Under the pieces are notes generated by a model. The model ran no database searches. It had not been told where the DNA came from and saw only the letters and a list, made by a program, of their open reading frames with translations. Both the position numbers and the translations under genes were made by a program. DNA of 64,000 nt from Scolanthus callimorphus (lineage: Eukaryota; Cnidaria; Anthozoa; Actiniaria; Edwardsiidae), in NCBI GenBank assembly GCA_033964015.1, contig CM066914.1, positions 13,693,831 to 13,757,830 of the forward strand. The letters run 5' to 3'. Positions 24,301 to 34,212 of the stretch are shown piece by piece (position 1 is the first letter of the stretch; each line of letters starts with the position of its first letter).

Positions 24301-24589
24301 CTCATGATAAGAGCGGCGTATGTACTAGGCCTGAGTCACGTGACATTCGCACTATTTTTCCACAGCTGTCCACCCAAAGTCGCGGGCCAAGCGCTTCGTC
24401 AGCTGGTTCTGCGGGTACGAGTGGGACGAAAGCGAGCAGGCCCGTCAGGCTGCACTAGAGCTGCATAACAGAATGGTCATGATCTCATCGTTAAAGCAAG
24501 ATCCACGCGCCAAGACCTTGCTTAACGTTAATCTAGTGATCATCTCTGTCGCTTGTATCGGGATATTTATATACTTCTCAGCAATATAG
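15368..24589 (+). CDS. SLC5A: SGLT-type sodium/sugar cotransporter (SLC5 family)
   Basis: Fifteen exons: 15368-15460, 17168-17239, 17488-17592, 17688-17747, 17903-18007, 18533-18638, 19186-19266, 19712-19920, 20387-20522, 20752-20859, 21116-21266, 22102-22270, 22710-22925, 23264-23471, 24366-24589. All are in frame with GT-AG junctions, giving 680 residues, close to human SGLT1 (664). It is a plasma-membrane protein with about 14 helices that couples sodium entry to sugar uptake. The vertebrate sugar-site residues are kept: Asn64 and His69 in [14 protein letters not shown], Glu88 in [14 protein letters not shown] at 270-277, Lys303 in GWIKVLP and Gln439 in FVYIQ. The signature [12 protein letters not shown] is at 181-192. 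[14 protein letters not shown] resembles SGLT5 and SMIT members, so the substrate (glucose, mannose or myo-inositol) cannot be fixed. A long acidic loop and a last helix ([18 protein letters not shown]) end the protein, as in SGLTs. Intron phases and exon count resemble vertebrate SGLT genes. Confidence 0.95.
16126..16320. repeat. MITE in SLC5 intron 1
   Basis: 195 bp, inverted ends AATAGACCATTTTCTCAGG and complement, continuing imperfectly inward (GCGTGCGCAACA). Intron 1 otherwise shows no coding content. Confidence 0.8.
16780..17012. repeat. Repeat remnant in SLC5 intron 1
   Basis: C-rich ends (GGAACCCCCCTC occurs at both sides) with the GGGGCGTAGCC motif (complement) at about 17003-17010. 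It is related in its end sequence to debris at 1869. Confidence 0.45.
18135..18300. repeat. Repeat remnant in SLC5 intron 5
   Basis: Starts GGGCGGATCTAGGGGGGG and ends GCATCCGCCACTGC, a weak inverted pair around repeated TAGCCACCCCC motifs. Confidence 0.5.
18776..18953. repeat. MITE in SLC5 intron 6 (family with 46229-46495)
   Basis: 178 bp, inverted ends TAGAGCAGATTTCGTATGAC and complement, 30 bp or more each. The same ends recur at 46229-46495. Confidence 0.85.
18965..19094. repeat. Truncated family A element in SLC5 intron 6
   Basis: The right half of the family (CGCGCATGCGTGAATGGCTG to CTCTGGGTACGAAAATG) without a left end. Confidence 0.7.
21323..21425. repeat. Short direct repeat in SLC5 intron 11
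   Basis: GATCACTTGTGTTTGCCGCG occurs twice (about 21328 and 21369), each followed by a near-copy of AATGTGTTACC. Confidence 0.75.
21835..22055. repeat. Complete family A element in SLC5 intron 11
   Basis: 221 bp, ends CATTCTCGTTCCCAGAGC and complement. It is flanked by 9-bp direct repeats, ACGACTTGC, at 21826-21834 and 22056-22064. Its right end is only about 46 bp before exon 12. Confidence 0.9.
22285..22400. repeat. Minisatellite in SLC5 intron 12
   Basis: Two copies of GGAGACATCTGTCTCAGTCA (about 22290 and 22336) with G-rich spacers, starting just after the exon 12 donor. Confidence 0.75.
23915..23986. repeat. Family A fragment in SLC5 intron 14
   Basis: Only the right terminal segment remains (CGTTGACGAGCCGGGGAACT to TACGATAATG). 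Confidence 0.65.
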
Positions 24590-24714
24590 ATAGAACGAAC
24601 CATACCTGCCAACTGTCCCAGGTTTTCGAGTCTCCGGGGTAAAGCATGAAATCTCCCGGTGGATTTTTCAACATATTCTATAATTCATACTCAGGCGCAA
24701 AAAAGTCAACCTAA

Positions 24715-24905
24715 TACCTCGTTCACACGAGACCGGTATACCGTCTCGCGGTCACACGGGACCTGCGGTACCGGACCGATTTTGGCACGGCTAGGCCGTG
24801 TGAACACTGTTGCAAAACGTGCCAGAAGTGTACCGGTACCGTATGAACAAGTCGTACCAGGATTGTGCCGGTCTGGTTTTGTACCGGTCTCGTGTGAACG
24901 GGGTC
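24715..24905. repeat. MITE with TAA target duplication
   Basis: Inverted ends around CGTTCACACGAGACCGGTA and its complement, flanked by TAA (24712-24714 and 24906-24908). Three-base TAA/TTA duplication is typical of PIF/Harbinger-derived elements. It lies 120 bp after the SLC5 stop. Confidence 0.65.
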
Positions 24906-25066
24906 TAAGTCCGCGCAATCGGCAAAGATTCGGAGAGGGTTCGGGCTTGGCAGGATGCAGAAAGTTCCAGAAACATTCGGAGAGACGAGAGATAGTTAAG
25001 TTCCGACGAATTCTCAGATTCTCTGGGGTTGACAGATATGTAAACATCACATTTTTACCATTTTAA

Positions 25067-25699
25067 AGCGGGACTGTCACGGTATGCGCATGTGCGAATT
25101 TTGATCACTTTGGTCCGGGCCGGAACGATGGCTGTGAGAGGGAGAAATTACGCTGGTAGAATCCGTTCGAATCTTGTTGTTTCTGGGTCCATCTACCCTT
25201 AATTCTTAACGGGTATTCTCTCCTGAGATCTCCTTAGTATCGTGACCAAATTTTGGAGTCGATGCAATATTGTTTGTCGTTTTAAATTGAATGAGACTCG
25301 AGCGTCATTTTCACTGATGGCTGCCCAACAAGAAAGGCCTAATCGAGGTCGTCCTTACGCCAAAATGGCTTGGGAACACAATAAAAGCAGGATCTGGATA
25401 TCGAAAAGGGTCGACGAGACATGGAAATTGTTCAAGGGCTACGGTATCTTCACCTCAGACAACGATTTTGCAGCTCATTTGCCTAAAAACCCCTAAAAAC
25501 TTACCATAATGTCGCCTCCTGACGAATGAACTCCAAATTATGTTTTCCCTGAGGCGACGTCGCGCGGGGCGTGGGTACTTTCCCGCGAACACGAAGTGTC
25601 CCGTGATTGGTTTATTTAAACAGGGAATCCCCGTTTTGAATGATAGTTATGGGATCGGGGGTCTTTGCTCGAGCATGCGCGTACCGTGACAGTCCCGCT
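25067..25699. mobile_element. TTAA-flanked foldback element (633 bp)
   Basis: TTAA at 25063-25066 and 25700-25703. Ends AGCGGGACTGTCACGGTA and complement. The TTAA duplication points to piggyBac- or Kolobok-type transposases acting in trans. An 84-codon frame at 25242-25496 (contains RPNRGRPYAKMAWEHNKSRI) lies inside and looks protein-like. It could be a captured host exon or an old transposon domain. No transposase is recognisable. Confidence 0.8.
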
Positions 25700-26313
25700 T
25701 TAAAACGAAAAGTACGATCTGTTCTGAGAGCCCCCGCCTCAGGATATTTTTATATTTATCTAAGACTTTTCAGTTTAAAAACATATGCATTTTTTCGTAT
25801 TTGGTATACAAAACATGTACATCGGTATACTCCAAAGAAATATTTGCAGCTAATAAAATCAGGGGCGTATCTAGGCCATTTGATCTTGTAAGCCACCCCC
25901 GTAACTAAAACGACAATGTGAATAACATAGTTATTCGATTCCCTACCAGGAAAAGTCTGTTGAATTGGATTCGACGCGGCAAGGCAAAGGAGAGGGGGGG
26001 GGGGGGGAAGAGATGTCGGTTGTCAGTTGAATAATTTGTCGGTTCATATCAAGAGCTTATTATATTTAAATATTGTGAGTCATAGTGTCCTTTATGCTCA
26101 CCATTATTCACACCAATGCGAACAAAAAAATTAGCTAGGGCCATACTTCCAGACAAAGAGCTGAAGCGACCGTACGGTTCTTACGCCCACGCCAGAGATT
26201 TCGGCTACCTATGGGTGAGGAGTACGCCGGCCCCGGCCACCAGGCCCCTTGTACCGTTTGTGAACAGTCAACACTTATTAATCCCGTGATACTTATAATC
26301 CCCCTGATACTTA

Positions 26314-26687
26314 GGGTGCGTTTCTTTGGGAAAATCCGGATTCAGATTCGACGTGAAGTTTCATGGAATTTTGTAGAACGAAAGAAACGCTGAATCCGAA
26401 AAAGGATTTTTACCATGGTAACAGTCGCTGGACGACCCTCTCGCAAGCGAAGGACGCACGCGTGATGATAGCTAACCACTGACCCAAAGTATTCTTTTCG
26501 AATCCTTTCGCAAAGAAACGCAAGGATTCAGAATCCGTCGAATCCGGATTTGGATTGAATCTCCTGAATCCACGACGACAGTGGATTCGTTGGATTCAGA
26601 ATCCTTTTTTGGATTTCTCAAATGAAACGAAAAATCCGTTTTTGGATTCAAGAATCCGAATCCGGATTTTCCCAAAGAAACGCACCC
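26314..26687. repeat. PIF/Harbinger-like MITE with TTA duplication
   Basis: Ends GGGTGCGTTTCTTTGGGAAA and complement, flanked by TTA (26311-26313, 26688-26690). The interior consists of many GAATCCGGATT-type variants in both orientations. AATCCCCCTGATA also occurs on both sides, outside the TTA. Confidence 0.85.
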
Positions 26688-26724
26688 TTAATAATCCCCC
26701 TGATATGGGTAGTAGAGTAGAAAG

Positions 26725-26765
26725 GCACGGGACCTCGGTTTATTGTCTCATCCGAAACGTTACTC
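26725..26765. repeat. SINE fragment
   Basis: GGGACCTCGGTTTATTGTCT followed by CATCCGAAA is shared with the tRNA-derived SINE at 55620-55868. Confidence 0.6.
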
Positions 26766-27168
26766 ATGAGACATCCAGGCCCAAGGGCGCTTACACTGAC
26801 GAAGAGATAGGCGCGGAACAGATAGCCATACTATGTAGAAAGGCTGCAATAAATTATTATCATATCAGTTTTGCTCTTGTGTTGACTCTTGCGTGACATT
26901 TTTCGTCGCACAACGCTTAGGTTTGGTTTGGGGGCTCTCTGGCTCATGCGCGGGGTGCGCGGGTCACCGACTTTCCCAGTGATGACAGTCTAAACATAGA
27001 AAATGTTTTTATCAGCAACTAACAAATTTAAATTCATTCGGCTTAGCGGGAAATAAGAAATAATAAAAAGACGTACAAAAAATGGTTACGGACGGAGAAG
27101 ATAATTTCACGCATCATGAGCTTTTGTTTCACGTTCATCGTATTTTTTTTTCAAAAGAAACTTGTTAA

Positions 27169-27828
27169 GGTTATTCCCCTGTTTTGCACGGCGCACGCTG
27201 TTCTGCGCATGGACGCGCGATCAATTCGTTCGAAAATGACGCAATCGAGCGCGCGCGCGCAAGCTAAATATCCCCATTTGAGCGAGAAACACCAAGAAAA
27301 AGTCGCGTTTTGGGATATTGCGCGAAAACAAGATTGGGCACCCCCATTTTTTTTTTGCCATTTTGATAAGACTATCATTCCCCTGTTATAAAAAAAAAAA
27401 TTAAAGAAATTTCCACGACAAGTTTTTGAGCTATCGTCATAAAAAGCTCCAAAAAGAGTCACCAAAGACTCACAAATTATCACGAGCGCTGCGCACGTTT
27501 TTGCACATTTTCAAGAGTAGCGTCAACACACATAGAAATTAAACATTCTAATGTTCGTCCTAGGTAGTGAAGCATCCAACAATTCTGTTCAAACTTGCTG
27601 GATTGCTTCATTAGTGAGCGTTTTATCACAATTTTCTTGTTTCGCGTATTCCTTCACAAAATAGCCCTCAGACACTAAAAATGGGGTATGTTTGCGCCAT
27701 CACAGTTGCTAAACAAGCATGGGCACCCCCTCTTTTTATTTCATATTTTCATTCCTTATATGCTAAATAGTAAATAGACAAATTAAGAAAAAAAATTCTA
27801 CGACAAGTTTTATTTCAGGGGAATTACC
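27169..27828. mobile_element. TTAA-flanked element (660 bp)
   Basis: TTAA at 27165-27168 and 27829-27832. Ends GGTTATTCCCCTG and CAGGGGAATTACC. The interior contains two similar segments (around 27370-27430 and 27770-27815, sharing CTACGACAAGTTTT-like sequence). No transposase is recognisable. Confidence 0.7.
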
Positions 27829-28782
27829 TTAAGCTTTTTTATGGAGAATGAGACAGTTTTTTTTCTTTTCTTGATCATAGAACACGAAATTATTCAAAGT
27901 TCCGGAAATAGCAAAGTGGCGTCGCGTCGCTCGTGGTAGCCTCGACTTCATGTCTCAAAAGAATTCTTATTTTTTCTTATCGTGAAATGTTGCTAGCTTT
28001 TAATGTAACTTGTTTTGGCGGCAAAAAATGCTAAGTTGCTAATGAAGGCTCGATGACTTTGTAGATTTATGAAAAAGGCATTTATCATTGCGGAATTAAA
28101 TAGGAGGTTCCCTTGAATACTCCACTTCCGCTGGGCTAATTATTTATGTAAGTTGGGTCGAGATCAAGCGGGGCAAATGTTGTGAACTGTGTGAATGGGG
28201 GCTTTTCGTCAGCTCTGTTCGAGATTAGGAATTATCGACGAACGAAGCTAGTAATTAGTTTATGTTCTGAAAGGGATATTTTTGTCGTGATTTCGCAAGA
28301 AATCACACATCTTTGGCCGCGCGGACATTCTACTTGACCGAAAGCCTTGGCCGAAAGCGCGAAAGGTTCAAGCAAAGGGGCGATCGAATCACCGGTGAGC
28401 TCTCAAACTGGTTCGTAACGTGTGTATTTCTGCTTTTATTGATATTTCCGATACTCTGGACTTGTACTGAAAACACTGGAGGGAATTCACCTTCTAAAAT
28501 TTCTTGGCATTCAACCTGAGAAAAGCATGGTCGGTCTAAATGAAATATAGTGGTTGAATGGATTAACGTTTGTTGGTTCGACGTAAACGCTGGATCACGA
28601 GGAGTCGGCCATTCACTGTCTAAAGCTTAAATTCATCGAGAAATTCTGGGAGAATCCTCTTCACAAACAACAAAAGAATACAGCATAGTGTAGAGGAAAA
28701 CAAACCTATTATTTTCCGTAATAAAAGCCGGAAAACGCGCTGGTGAACACCTTGTTGAGACGTGCACAATACAATTACAAAC
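27829..28782. other. Spacer upstream of the stonin gene
   Basis: No recognisable protein. This must contain the stonin promoter and 5' UTR. A donor-like ACCGGTGAGC at about 28390 could end a 5' UTR exon, but I cannot prove it. Confidence 0.4.
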
Positions 28783-31533
28783 ATGGCGGCCACAGAGACC
28801 GCTTCGTTAAAGACCCCAATTCTAAACGCCGAAAGCATCGAAGAAAATGATTTTCGCGAAGAAGGGAATAATGAGAAAGGCGCTCCTGTCAAGAATAAAA
28901 GTGAAGGCGTTTTGAAAGCTAGAGAAGAGAAGCCAAATGAAATAGAAGAGATAAAATCGTCAGAGATTGTCTCGTCTTCGGCTTTGCAAGCAGCTGCTAG
29001 TGAAAAGATTCACGACTTGAAAAACATAACCAGTGATATCTCGTTACAAACGCCTGCAAATCAAGCCTCTTTCGCTGAGACCAGGGCTTCAGTAAGCTCG
29101 GTAACTAGTGGTACATCGGATAGATCGAGTGCTGGTCAAGGCTGGGTAAGTTTTGGCGAAGAAGAAGGGAAGAAATCCACAGCCGGTGTTGCTCTAGTAA
29201 CAAGTACACAAAGATCGGAGGAAACTCCCCTTGTTGTCAATGGCGCCTTAGATAAAGTTCTCACCGGGAAATCCTTAGAAGGCTCCACAAACTCTCAGCT
29301 ATCTAAACATCCTGGAAAATTACTCGAAAATATTAATGTGTCGAAGCATAGCGTGTTACAAATCAATCACGGAAATAGTTTGATTTCTGGAACACTGAAA
29401 AGCGACGAAGTGGTGATGAAAATGGAGTCTGAACAAGCTAGCGGATGGGTATTATTTGACGATAACAACCGCATAGGTCAAGAAAATTCAAGATTATCCT
29501 CAACTAATAGTAATTTATCTAGCAAGATATCAGAAAGTCAGTCAAGTATGAAATCACAAGCAAGCCCATCAGTCACTGGTCCTAGCTGGGTGACTTTTGA
29601 TGAGTTGAAAGCAGATGCCATTTCTAAAAATACAGGCCCAACAACACCAACATTGGAAGGCTTAAGTGTCAACGTTACTATTGCAAATCAACCGATAGAA
29701 GCTCCTTCAACACCAAGCCCAAATCCATTCACTAACGCCCCTATGAGTGTTAACCTCAAACATACATCAAACCCATTCATTCAAGAAGCCAGCCCTCTGA
29801 GTGTTGTAACCACAACCAACCCATTTCATGCCGCCCAATCTGAAGTGACACCCATTTCTGGTAGATTTGGAGCCCCTGTGGTTGATCCTAAAGCCATTCA
29901 AATGAGTACAACACCAGAGTGGGCTACTGCTCCTGTTTATCATGATGTAAGTTTGCTAGAAAAGTCACTTAATAAATCAGCTGAAATAGCAGTGCAACCA
30001 CCTACTCCAGTTCAACCCCAAACACCTGTGATCACGGCAACACTAGAACAAATAGACAGTGTAGCAACTACCATTGCAAGTGAAGAAAAGCCACCAGTGA
30101 TATTAGAAGATGAAGAGGAGGTTCTTGGTGATTTTGATCTCTCCTCTGATAACTATTCTTGGAATATGCTTCTGAGGTACCCAGACAAGAAGAAAAGGAT
30201 TGGTTCACGAGATTGGAAGGCAGTAGTTATTAAACTGGATGGAAACACTTTGCAAATATTTGAAGAGTATGAGTTATCTGCACCATTTAGGGAGATCCCC
30301 CTTCAAGCTTGTTTCAACTTTCAGGATCTACGATTACAAGAGGAAAGGCACAGTAAAGTCCATACAACAAAGCTTGAGTACCTTAAGTACAAAGAAATCA
30401 GGAGTGTCAAGCACAAAGGAACTATTGAGCACCTCAGTGAAGGAACACCCATTATCAAGATTGGCTCAACTAGTAATAAAGTCATGCGAGAGTTTATAGA
30501 GGCTGTGAGTGAAGCTATTCGCACTCTTCCTGCATACAGGGACAGAGGTATTACCTACCGTAAAGATGAAGTGTTTGTAGATGTTGATGATACTTGTCAT
30601 GCTTTGTTGGATGGTGAAGGAAATGTGAAGAAGCAGGGAGGACGAGTGCAAATCAAGATTAGAGCATTTGTGACTGGTGACCCTGAATGCCAGCTTGTAC
30701 TGAATGATTATATTGTAAAAGAAAGAGAAGAGACTAGACTAAGAGGAGAACTTAAACCTCAACGTGTTCACCACTGGATCAAGTTGTATAGCTGCCAGTT
30801 CCACAAATGTGTGGATGTCAATGCTTTTAATGAAAGTCATACAATCAGCTTTCATCCATTAGATGCTTGTACATTTGAACTCATGCGATTCCAAGCATCC
30901 CTCAAGAAGCCTCTCCCACTGTCTGTCAAGGCATCAATTATTCTTCACAGTGAACAGCGCATTGAGTTACGTGCTGAAATTCAACTTTGTCAGGAAACCA
31001 AGATGGCTAAATATTGTAGGAACAATGTGGTATTTCGTCTCCCAATTCCAGAGACTTGGGTTCCATTGTTCAGGACTGGAAAACTTTTTGGCAGAGAGAA
31101 GTCTATTAAGTCAAGCAAGGGTAAACATGCAGCTGGGATAAAAAGTCGACTTAAGCACTCTCGTTGTAGTATGTCTGCTAGTCTTGGCACAGCTAAGTAT
31201 GAGCCAGAGTACTCTGCTGTTGTCTGGAGGGTTGGGACACTGCCACTGATCCACAGTAAGATTCCAGTGGATGCGCCGCAGACGCTGACATGCCTGCTTG
31301 AGTTGCCATCTGGGATGGAGTTTCCTGATCACTACCAGCCTCATGCTGAAGTTGAGTACGATGTCTCACATGTTCTGCTTTCAGATACCACAGTTATTGC
31401 CGTCAAAGTGTCCAATAAGAACATTCCAGAGAAGTGGGTATGCTATCGAGCATTTTACCAGTATCATGTAGAGGTTGCTGTAACTAAAGGTTCCTCTGTT
31501 CTCATACGAGATGTAGGATGCACTCAGCAGTAA
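28783..31533 (+). CDS. STON: Stonin, clathrin endocytic cargo adaptor (intronless)
   Basis: 916 residues in one uninterrupted exon from the Met in ACAAACATGGCGGCC; a Met seven codons upstream (28762) is weaker. The disordered N-terminal half has three AP-2-binding WVxF motifs (Trp121 GWVSF, Trp222 GWVLF, Trp269 SWVTF) and three EH-domain-binding NPF motifs (starting residues 314, 330, 346). The stonin homology domain starts near 457 (NYSWNMLLRYPDKKKRIGSR). A mu-homology domain runs from about 587 (RGITYRKDEVFVDVDDTCHA) to the end (PEKWVCYRAFYQYHVEV). The order and motifs match stonin-2 and Drosophila stoned-B, which sort synaptotagmin into clathrin vesicles at synapses. An AATAAA is at 31613-31618, about 80 bases after the stop. 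The complete absence of introns is unusual beside the intron-rich neighbours. Confidence 0.95.
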   Translation: MAATETASLKTPILNAESIEENDFREEGNNEKGAPVKNKSEGVLKAREEKPNEIEEIKSSEIVSSSALQAAASEKIHDLKNITSDISLQTPANQASFAETRASVSSVTSGTSDRSSAGQGWVSFGEEEGKKSTAGVALVTSTQRSEETPLVVNGALDKVLTGKSLEGSTNSQLSKHPGKLLENINVSKHSVLQINHGNSLISGTLKSDEVVMKMESEQASGWVLFDDNNRIGQENSRLSSTNSNLSSKISESQSSMKSQASPSVTGPSWVTFDELKADAISKNTGPTTPTLEGLSVNVTIANQPIEAPSTPSPNPFTNAPMSVNLKHTSNPFIQEASPLSVVTTTNPFHAAQSEVTPISGRFGAPVVDPKAIQMSTTPEWATAPVYHDVSLLEKSLNKSAEIAVQPPTPVQPQTPVITATLEQIDSVATTIASEEKPPVILEDEEEVLGDFDLSSDNYSWNMLLRYPDKKKRIGSRDWKAVVIKLDGNTLQIFEEYELSAPFREIPLQACFNFQDLRLQEERHSKVHTTKLEYLKYKEIRSVKHKGTIEHLSEGTPIIKIGSTSNKVMREFIEAVSEAIRTLPAYRDRGITYRKDEVFVDVDDTCHALLDGEGNVKKQGGRVQIKIRAFVTGDPECQLVLNDYIVKEREETRLRGELKPQRVHHWIKLYSCQFHKCVDVNAFNESHTISFHPLDACTFELMRFQASLKKPLPLSVKASIILHSEQRIELRAEIQLCQETKMAKYCRNNVVFRLPIPETWVPLFRTGKLFGREKSIKSSKGKHAAGIKSRLKHSRCSMSASLGTAKYEPEYSAVVWRVGTLPLIHSKIPVDAPQTLTCLLELPSGMEFPDHYQPHAEVEYDVSHVLLSDTTVIAVKVSNKNIPEKWVCYRAFYQYHVEVAVTKGSSVLIRDVGCTQQ

Positions 31534-34007
31534 GGTATTAGCAAGATAATGATTTTTGTGTTTCCTTGCTTGCTAGAACTTAGGAATGTTTTACCATAAT
31601 TTTGTTTAGAAAAATAAAAAACCAGAGGGGTGTGATGACCCCCCCCCCCCCAGAAAAATCTGCAAGGGCTCAAGCCTAAATAAACATCCTGCATCCCATG
31701 AAAAAATGATGTGTGCACCAACACCATTTTTCTCCCCCTCTGGCTTTTTCTAATGGTATTTTCCTTACAAAAGGAAAAAGGTGTGACCATGCAACTTTTT
31801 TTATGGGGCAAGCTTGAAATTTCATCAAGGCTGACAGTTTTATCTACAGTAGTTGCCCAATGGTGCCTTATTTTCATAAAATATTGCAAAGTCAAAAGGT
31901 GATACAAGTTTTTAAATGTGGCTTCACAGATGGCATGCTATTGTCAGCAAGAACAATCTCCTGCCATTGAAGATACTGTGTATGTGTATGTCACAATTTT
32001 TGAATCTGCAATTGTCGACAGTGATTAAAAAAGTTCATTTGGTTGGCACCTTAGGCAACATGTGAACAGCATACATTTTCTTATTTTTATATTTGGTAGA
32101 CATCTGTAACAGCCCTTACAATACATAACCTGCTTTTCATTTTAACAGTGCCCAGTTTTTCATTGTCAAGTAAAATTAGGAGGCACACCTTGAAACCTGC
32201 ACTGAGATCAAAATCTTGTGTAATAAGCTTTATCTTGAATTAATGGAAGTCTGACAAAGTAGAATGCAAGCAGTTCACTACATATGGGATTTGCCATATA
32301 ATCCTGCTTTTATCGGAATTTAAATTGCTTGTTACAAGTGCTTGTTAGGTAAATACATCAAATTTTACTGAACGTTCATTTTTTGCTCATGCTTGAGATA
32401 TTTTTGTTTCTTACAGAATTACATGTAAGCCTTGAGCTACAATTTTAGGCATTCTTTAATTTTTAAATTGTTGATGGAAATTTTTAAATTGTTTTTGAAT
32501 TGGAAATTCCTAGTATTTTTTGTACAACATTTTGGTGACTAATGTCTGATAATGTGCCATTTTAAAATGAAGGCAAAGAAGCAACCCCCCAAAAAAATAA
32601 ATGACAACTCCAGGAGTTCCATGCAAATTGAGAGAGCATTTCTTTTTATTCATTTGGCAGGAATTACAAGTAAAAAATTAGCTTGGTCACTAAATTTATC
32701 ATGTTATTTAAATATTCTATTCAATTTTTGGAATGACTTTAGACTTCCGTGCCTAATATCTTGGTTTTGTTTTCAGCTAAAATTGTTTTATCTTATGATT
32801 CATGTTTCCTGTTAAATGCATTATACCTGCCCTATCAGCAGATTACAAGACAGAAAACGGCAGCTGGTACAGGTTGAATAATGTGTAACTAAGTCAGTTT
32901 ACATTTTTTAGTCACCTCCCTGCCAATTTATTTTTACTTTGATTTTCAATCCTAAAAAAAGCTAATTCCAACAAAGCTCCATTTTGAGTGCTGGACACCA
33001 ATATCATTTTTTTTATCACTGCAATACCTTACTTTCTGGCTCAGATACCAAGTCTATCTTGTCAGTTCCATCAAATAATAACAAATCATTACATCATTAC
33101 AAAAATGTTGGGACTGAAAACATTTGGCCAATTTAATCAGGCACAAAGCACAGAGTTGACAATAATTTGACTCAGAAACTCAAGAACAAATAGTCTAATT
33201 TAATTGTGTTAGGAGAAACCCTCTGGCATACCTTTGATTTGTCCCTAAAACATATATTTTTCAGCCTCTCAGGAAGAATCTGTATTCTTTAGGGCAACAA
33301 TGTTTTACACAGTGAACGCTTTCCTCCCCACAAACACATTTCTTTCGCTTTGTTCTGAATCATCCAAGGTGAATTAGTCACTTTTGAGACATTTCCAAAG
33401 CAACCAGACAAAACAGAAAGATGCCAGGTGGAAGTGTTGCGTGACTGACACAAAGGGCAGGGAGGGAAGCGTTGCGTGACCAACACTGTGCGGGAGATTA
33501 CCATACATTGCATTTTCATATCATGCTCCACATTTTAGAATGGCACAATGTTTACAAACTAAACTACTTTGTTGAGACTACAAAAAATATTGTTTTGTAG
33601 GGTGTTTTTACATTTTTCCTTTTAATTTGTTTCACATGAAAGCATTGTGGAAAGCAAGAAACTAACTCAAAGACCAACAATATGCAACTCAGCTACGTAT
33701 GTATGTTTGTTTGAATCCACAAAATGGATATCATGTTACAGGATTATTAACTTATTTCCTCTGACAAGTTGTCAACTTCCTTTTAACTTGTGGTTTGAGA
33801 ACAATATACAACTACAATGTAATGTTGCATCATTACTGCTTTACCTTATCTCTTTTTTGATAAGTCATTGGAGAAACAAATAAAATAATTTATAGTGAAC
33901 TAAATTAATTCCCAATAATTTATGTAAAACATCAATATTGCCCTTTTGTTTTACTTGGTCTGCTGCTTGAATATAGAATGGTTTCTGGTGTTCTCAGTCG
34001 GTGTAGT
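31534..34007. other. Stonin 3' UTR and spacer
   Basis: AT-rich, no recognisable gene. Poly-C run at about 31639-31651. Possible polyadenylation signal at 31613. The remainder up to the repeat at 34008 shows no clear structure. Confidence 0.5.
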
Positions 34008-34212
34008 TAGATTGTGTGATTCCAGAAAGAATCCATACCTCCCCCGTGAAAGGAATATGGAAATGCCAGAGGGATGGACTGGGGGTCAATTAATGCCTTA
34101 AATTTCCTGAACAATAACTGTATTTTTCTCTGGAAATTCCAGGTGGGCAGGAGGTCATCACAAACCCCTTCCCATCTGTGGGAGGGGTAAGGATAATTTG
34201 TGCAATCACACA
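34008..34212. repeat. Family B MITE
   Basis: Ends GATTGTGTGATTCCAGAAAG and TGTGCAATCACACATTAC-like complement, with internal CCATACCTCCCC. The same family recurs at 36214, 37115, 46682, 48211, 52152, 57584, 60012 and 62973. Confidence 0.7.

Noticed and set aside
28313..28519. 68-codon frame with a hydrophobic stretch upstream of stonin, possibly a small membrane protein.
   Set aside because: No family resemblance, a splice-donor-like sequence falls within it, and it more likely belongs to the stonin 5' UTR or promoter.
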